This document shows, piece by piece, positions 6,233-7,722 of a stretch of 7,722 nt of DNA. Source of the DNA: DASSBR01 sp035708085 (lineage in GTDB: Bacteria; Pseudomonadota; Gammaproteobacteria; Natronospirales; DASSBR01); contig DASSTE010000014.1 of assembly GCA_035708085.1 (NCBI GenBank), forward strand, positions 1-7,722. The letters are read 5' to 3'. The position numbers were made by a program, and so were the translations under genes. The notes below the pieces were generated by a model that was not told the DNA's origin, did not search any database, and was given only the letters and a program-made list of their open reading frames with translations. The first letter of the stretch is position 1; each line of letters begins with the position of its first letter.

Positions 6233-7060
6233 ATGAAATACGTGATGCTGCTGGCGCTGGCCGGCATGCTCGCCTGCAGCGTGGTTGCCGCGGCGTCTCC
6301 GGAGCAGGACCGTCAGCACCTGATCGAGGTTTACAAGAAAGAATTGCCGAACGTGAAGTTCGACGATTACGTACATGGGGCGCTGGCGCTGAACAAGGAC
6401 GCGCTGGAACAGTATCAGAGCATCATGGAAATGCCGCCCTGGCTGGACGTGCTCGACAAGGGCAAGAAGCTGTGGGAAACGCCGTTCAAGAACGGCAAGA
6501 CCTACGCTGACTGCTTTCCGAACGGCGGCAAGGACGTCGCCGGCGATTACCCGCAGTACGACAAGAAGCTGAAGAAGGTCGTCACGTTCGACATGGCGCT
6601 CAACCTGTGCCGCGAACAAAACGGGGAGGCGCCTTATGACCTCTCCGACGTGAAGACGATGGGTACGCTCGAAGCCTACGCGCGCACACTGTCGGACGGC
6701 ATGAAAATGAACATCAAGGTCGACGGACCCGGCGCGCTCGCCGCGTACAACAAGGGACGCGACCTGTTCTATAGCCGGCGCGGGCAGTTGAATTTCGCGT
6801 GTGCGACCTGCCACGTCGACAATGCCGGCAAGCGCGTGCGCGTCGAACTGCTGTCGCCGACGATCGGCCAGGCGACGCACTGGCCGGTGTTCCGCGGCAC
6901 CGGTAAGCTGACCACGCTGCAGCGGCGCTATCAGGAGTGCCAGAAGAACGTGCGCGCGGTGCCGTTCAAGATCGGCAGCGAAGAATACAACGACCTCGAA
7001 TATTTCCATTCGTACATGAGCAACGGGCTGCCGCTGCAGGCGTCGGTGTGGAGAAAATGA
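6233..7060 (+). CDS. soxA: SoxA, c-type cytochrome subunit of SoxAX (mono-haem form)
   Basis: 275 residues from ATG at 6233. SoxAX is a periplasmic haem enzyme that oxidatively joins thiosulfate to the SoxY cysteine. Seen: a Sec signal peptide (1-21, cleavage near VVAAA-SPEQ); one haem c motif CATCH (190-194); and QRRYQECQKN with C236 as the persulfidated haem ligand and R232 at the position of the active-site Arg. In di-haem SoxA a second CxxCH lies in the N-terminal domain; here that region reads YADCFPNGG (91-99), leaving C94, which may pair with C126 in a disulfide. This is therefore the mono-haem class known from many chemotrophs. 54 bases follow soxZ, and the TGA overlaps the next ATG (ATGA), so SoxK is translationally coupled. 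Confidence 0.96.
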   Translation: MKYVMLLALAGMLACSVVAAASPEQDRQHLIEVYKKELPNVKFDDYVHGALALNKDALEQYQSIMEMPPWLDVLDKGKKLWETPFKNGKTYADCFPNGGKDVAGDYPQYDKKLKKVVTFDMALNLCREQNGEAPYDLSDVKTMGTLEAYARTLSDGMKMNIKVDGPGALAAYNKGRDLFYSRRGQLNFACATCHVDNAGKRVRVELLSPTIGQATHWPVFRGTGKLTTLQRRYQECQKNVRAVPFKIGSEEYNDLEYFHSYMSNGLPLQASVWRK

Positions 7061-7368
7061 TGGAGCGCCGGAGTCGCAAGCCGTGGCTCGCCATCGCGGC
7101 AACAGGAATCGCATTGTGCTGCGGCAGCGCGCCACTTTACGCCGCCGCGCTTTCGGAACCCGCACAGCAGGCGCTGAAGCAGGCGCAGGCGGACGTCAAG
7201 GATGCAAAGGCGCATGACGCGTTGTGGACGCCAGCTCAGGCAGCGCTGAAAGATGCGGAGAAGGCGGCCGCCGCCGGCGACAGCGGAGCGGTGGTGAAAT
7301 TCTCGAAAAAGGCCAGCGAAATGGCAAAGCTCGGCATCGCGCAGACCCATTATCCGATGGTGCACTGA
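7057..7368 (+). CDS. soxK: SoxK/SaxB-like SoxAX-binding protein
   Basis: 103 residues from ATG at 7057, sharing ATGA with the soxA stop; a second ATG follows directly at 7060. A basic start and hydrophobic core (about 10-28) end in LYAA, giving a Sec signal cleaved near residue 30. The mature part of about 73 residues is alanine- and lysine-rich and should fold as a helical hairpin: LSEPAQQALKQAQADVKDAK, a tryptophan turn (ALWTPAQAAL, W57), then AEKAAAAGDSGAVVKFSKKA and KLGIAQ. This pattern resembles the SoxAX-binding protein SaxB/SoxK of Chlorobaculum and sulfur-oxidising proteobacteria, which helps SoxA and SoxX associate and raises thiosulfate activity. Placement between soxA and soxX supports it strongly. 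It ends THYPMVH. There are no haem motifs; C21 and C22 are in the signal peptide and do not form a good lipobox. Confidence 0.8.
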   Translation: MMERRSRKPWLAIAATGIALCCGSAPLYAAALSEPAQQALKQAQADVKDAKAHDALWTPAQAALKDAEKAAAAGDSGAVVKFSKKASEMAKLGIAQTHYPMVH

Positions 7369-7449
7369 TCGGGCCGCGGTTATTCACGGCTTACGGCAAC
7401 ATGTGTTCGTATACAAGAGCGACTGACAGAGGACTTTCCCCTCATCCCA

Positions 7450-7472
7450 ACCCTCTCCCGAAGGGAGAGGGT
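7450..7472. other. Left inner hairpin of the soxK-soxX element
   Basis: Perfect 10-bp stem: 7450-7459 pairs with 7463-7472 around the loop GAA. It is not followed by a T-run, so it is more likely an mRNA barrier or stabiliser than an intrinsic terminator. Confidence 0.6.
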
Positions 7473-7482
7473 GCGTGACGCC

Positions 7483-7505
7483 TCCTTCTCCCTCCGGGAG
7501 AAGGA
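7483..7505. other. Right inner hairpin of the soxK-soxX element
   Basis: Perfect 10-bp stem: 7483-7492 pairs with 7496-7505 around the loop TCC. Its sequence is a diverged copy of the left hairpin, so the two may also pair with each other. No T-run follows. Confidence 0.6.
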
Positions 7506-7577
7506 ATGAGGATGAGGGAAGGGACGGCACCGACATGCGGGGCCTTTTGTCAGTCGCGCCAAATGAGAGGAAAACAA

Positions 7578-7722
7578 ATGGGGGCTAAACTGGTTCGGAT
7601 CGTGCCGCTGGCACTGCTTGCGGTCATGCTGTTCCCGACGCTGGCGGCAGCAGCAAAGCCCGATGCGCCCGAAACCGGCCGCGACATCATCCTCAGCCGC
7701 AAGCTGGGCAACTGCCTTGCCT
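7578..7722 (+). CDS. soxX: SoxX, c-type cytochrome subunit of SoxAX, 3' end beyond window
   Basis: 48 codons are visible from ATG at 7578, preceded by GAGAGGA ending about seven bases upstream. A Sec signal peptide (MGAKLVRIVPLALLAVMLF, then PTLAAAA) is cleaved near residue 26. The mature start PETGRDIILSRKLGNCLA matches the SoxX N-terminus, where GNCLACH carries the haem; the window ends just before the second cysteine, so C46 is seen and C49-H50 are expected. SoxX is the mono-haem partner of SoxA. The gene follows the palindromic element and has its own strong ribosome binding site. The call rests on the GxxIxxxRxxGNCLA pattern plus context; without context another small cytochrome c would be possible. 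Confidence 0.88.
   Translation, partial: MGAKLVRIVPLALLAVMLFPTLAAAAKPDAPETGRDIILSRKLGNCLA

Larger units (their letters stand above)
7419..7557. repeat. Nested palindromic intergenic element with terminal inverted repeats
   Basis: A 139-bp element between soxK and soxX. The ends are perfect 10-bp inverted repeats: GCGACTGACA (7419-7428) and TGTCAGTCGC (7548-7557). Inside are CCCTCATCC (7439-7447) facing GGATGAGGG (7510-7518), and two side-by-side hairpins, 7450-7472 and 7483-7505, each with a perfect 10-bp stem and 3-base loop. The layout is MITE- or REP-like; the CCCTC/GAGGG-rich core resembles dispersed intergenic repeats I recall from several proteobacterial genomes. No open reading frame and no clear target-site duplication is seen. 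The remainder of the 7369-7577 gap contains only the soxX ribosome binding site. Confidence 0.75.

Noticed and set aside
5864..7165. 433-codon minus-strand open frame across soxZ, soxA and soxK
   Set aside because: It lies antisense to three clearly recognised sox genes; composition (many Arg, His, Val, Leu) is typical of a shadow frame and no domain is visible.
7224..7478. 84-codon plus-strand frame ending in the repeat (PHPNPLPKGEGA)
   Set aside because: The C-terminal peptide is the translation of the palindromic repeat, and the rest overlaps soxK in another frame; no start signal is seen.
7419..7557. CRISPR array or transposase-bearing insertion sequence between soxK and soxX
   Set aside because: There are no regularly spaced direct repeats with unique spacers and no open frame inside; the symmetry is inverted, so a non-coding palindromic element is the better description.

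Overview
The window has high G+C throughout and looks like the chromosome of a sulfur-oxidising proteobacterium. A betaproteobacterium is the best guess, because a BepA-type M48 protease divergent from moaC, a soxYZA-K-X order and a TadE/TadG-like cluster all fit that group. This is inference from gene content; no rRNA or marker gene is present to place it. No gene looks foreign in composition.

Left part (1-2954, all minus strand): a compact Flp/Tad-like surface cluster, transcribed from right to left. It begins with a candidate promoter, then a 98-residue class III (type IVb-like) pilin, an intergenic hairpin, a 507-residue TadG-like protein, a 251-residue TadE-like protein, and an exported protein cut off by the window edge. 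The last three genes are tightly coupled (7-bp and 4-bp overlaps). All three complete proteins carry a GQ prepilin-type cleavage motif before one hydrophobic helix. No Tad ATPase, secretin or prepilin peptidase is in view.

Middle part (3087-5161): bepA (periplasmic M48 metalloprotease with a TPR-like tail, minus strand) and moaC (molybdopterin precursor synthesis, plus strand) diverge from a short intergenic region. That region carries a degenerate heptanucleotide inverted repeat (GGGATTN / NAATCCC). It runs up to a few bases before the moaC start and occupies the place of its ribosome binding site.

Right part (5210-7722, plus strand): a thiosulfate-oxidation operon. A good sigma-70-like promoter precedes soxY (Tat-exported sulfur carrier with a C-terminal GGCGG arm), followed by soxZ, soxA (mono-haem c type), a small SoxK/SaxB-like SoxAX-binding protein overlapping the soxA stop by 4 bp, and the first 48 codons of soxX. 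SoxYZ carries the sulfur substrate, SoxAX (helped by SoxK) attaches thiosulfate to SoxY, and SoxB, probably beyond the right edge, would hydrolyse off sulfate. A 139-bp nested palindromic element with perfect 10-bp terminal inverted repeats lies between soxK and soxX.

Most families are known. The least described material is the two intergenic repeat elements, the unplaced exported protein at the left edge, and the small Tad-like cluster. I see no convincing wholly new defence, mobile or RNA-guided system.
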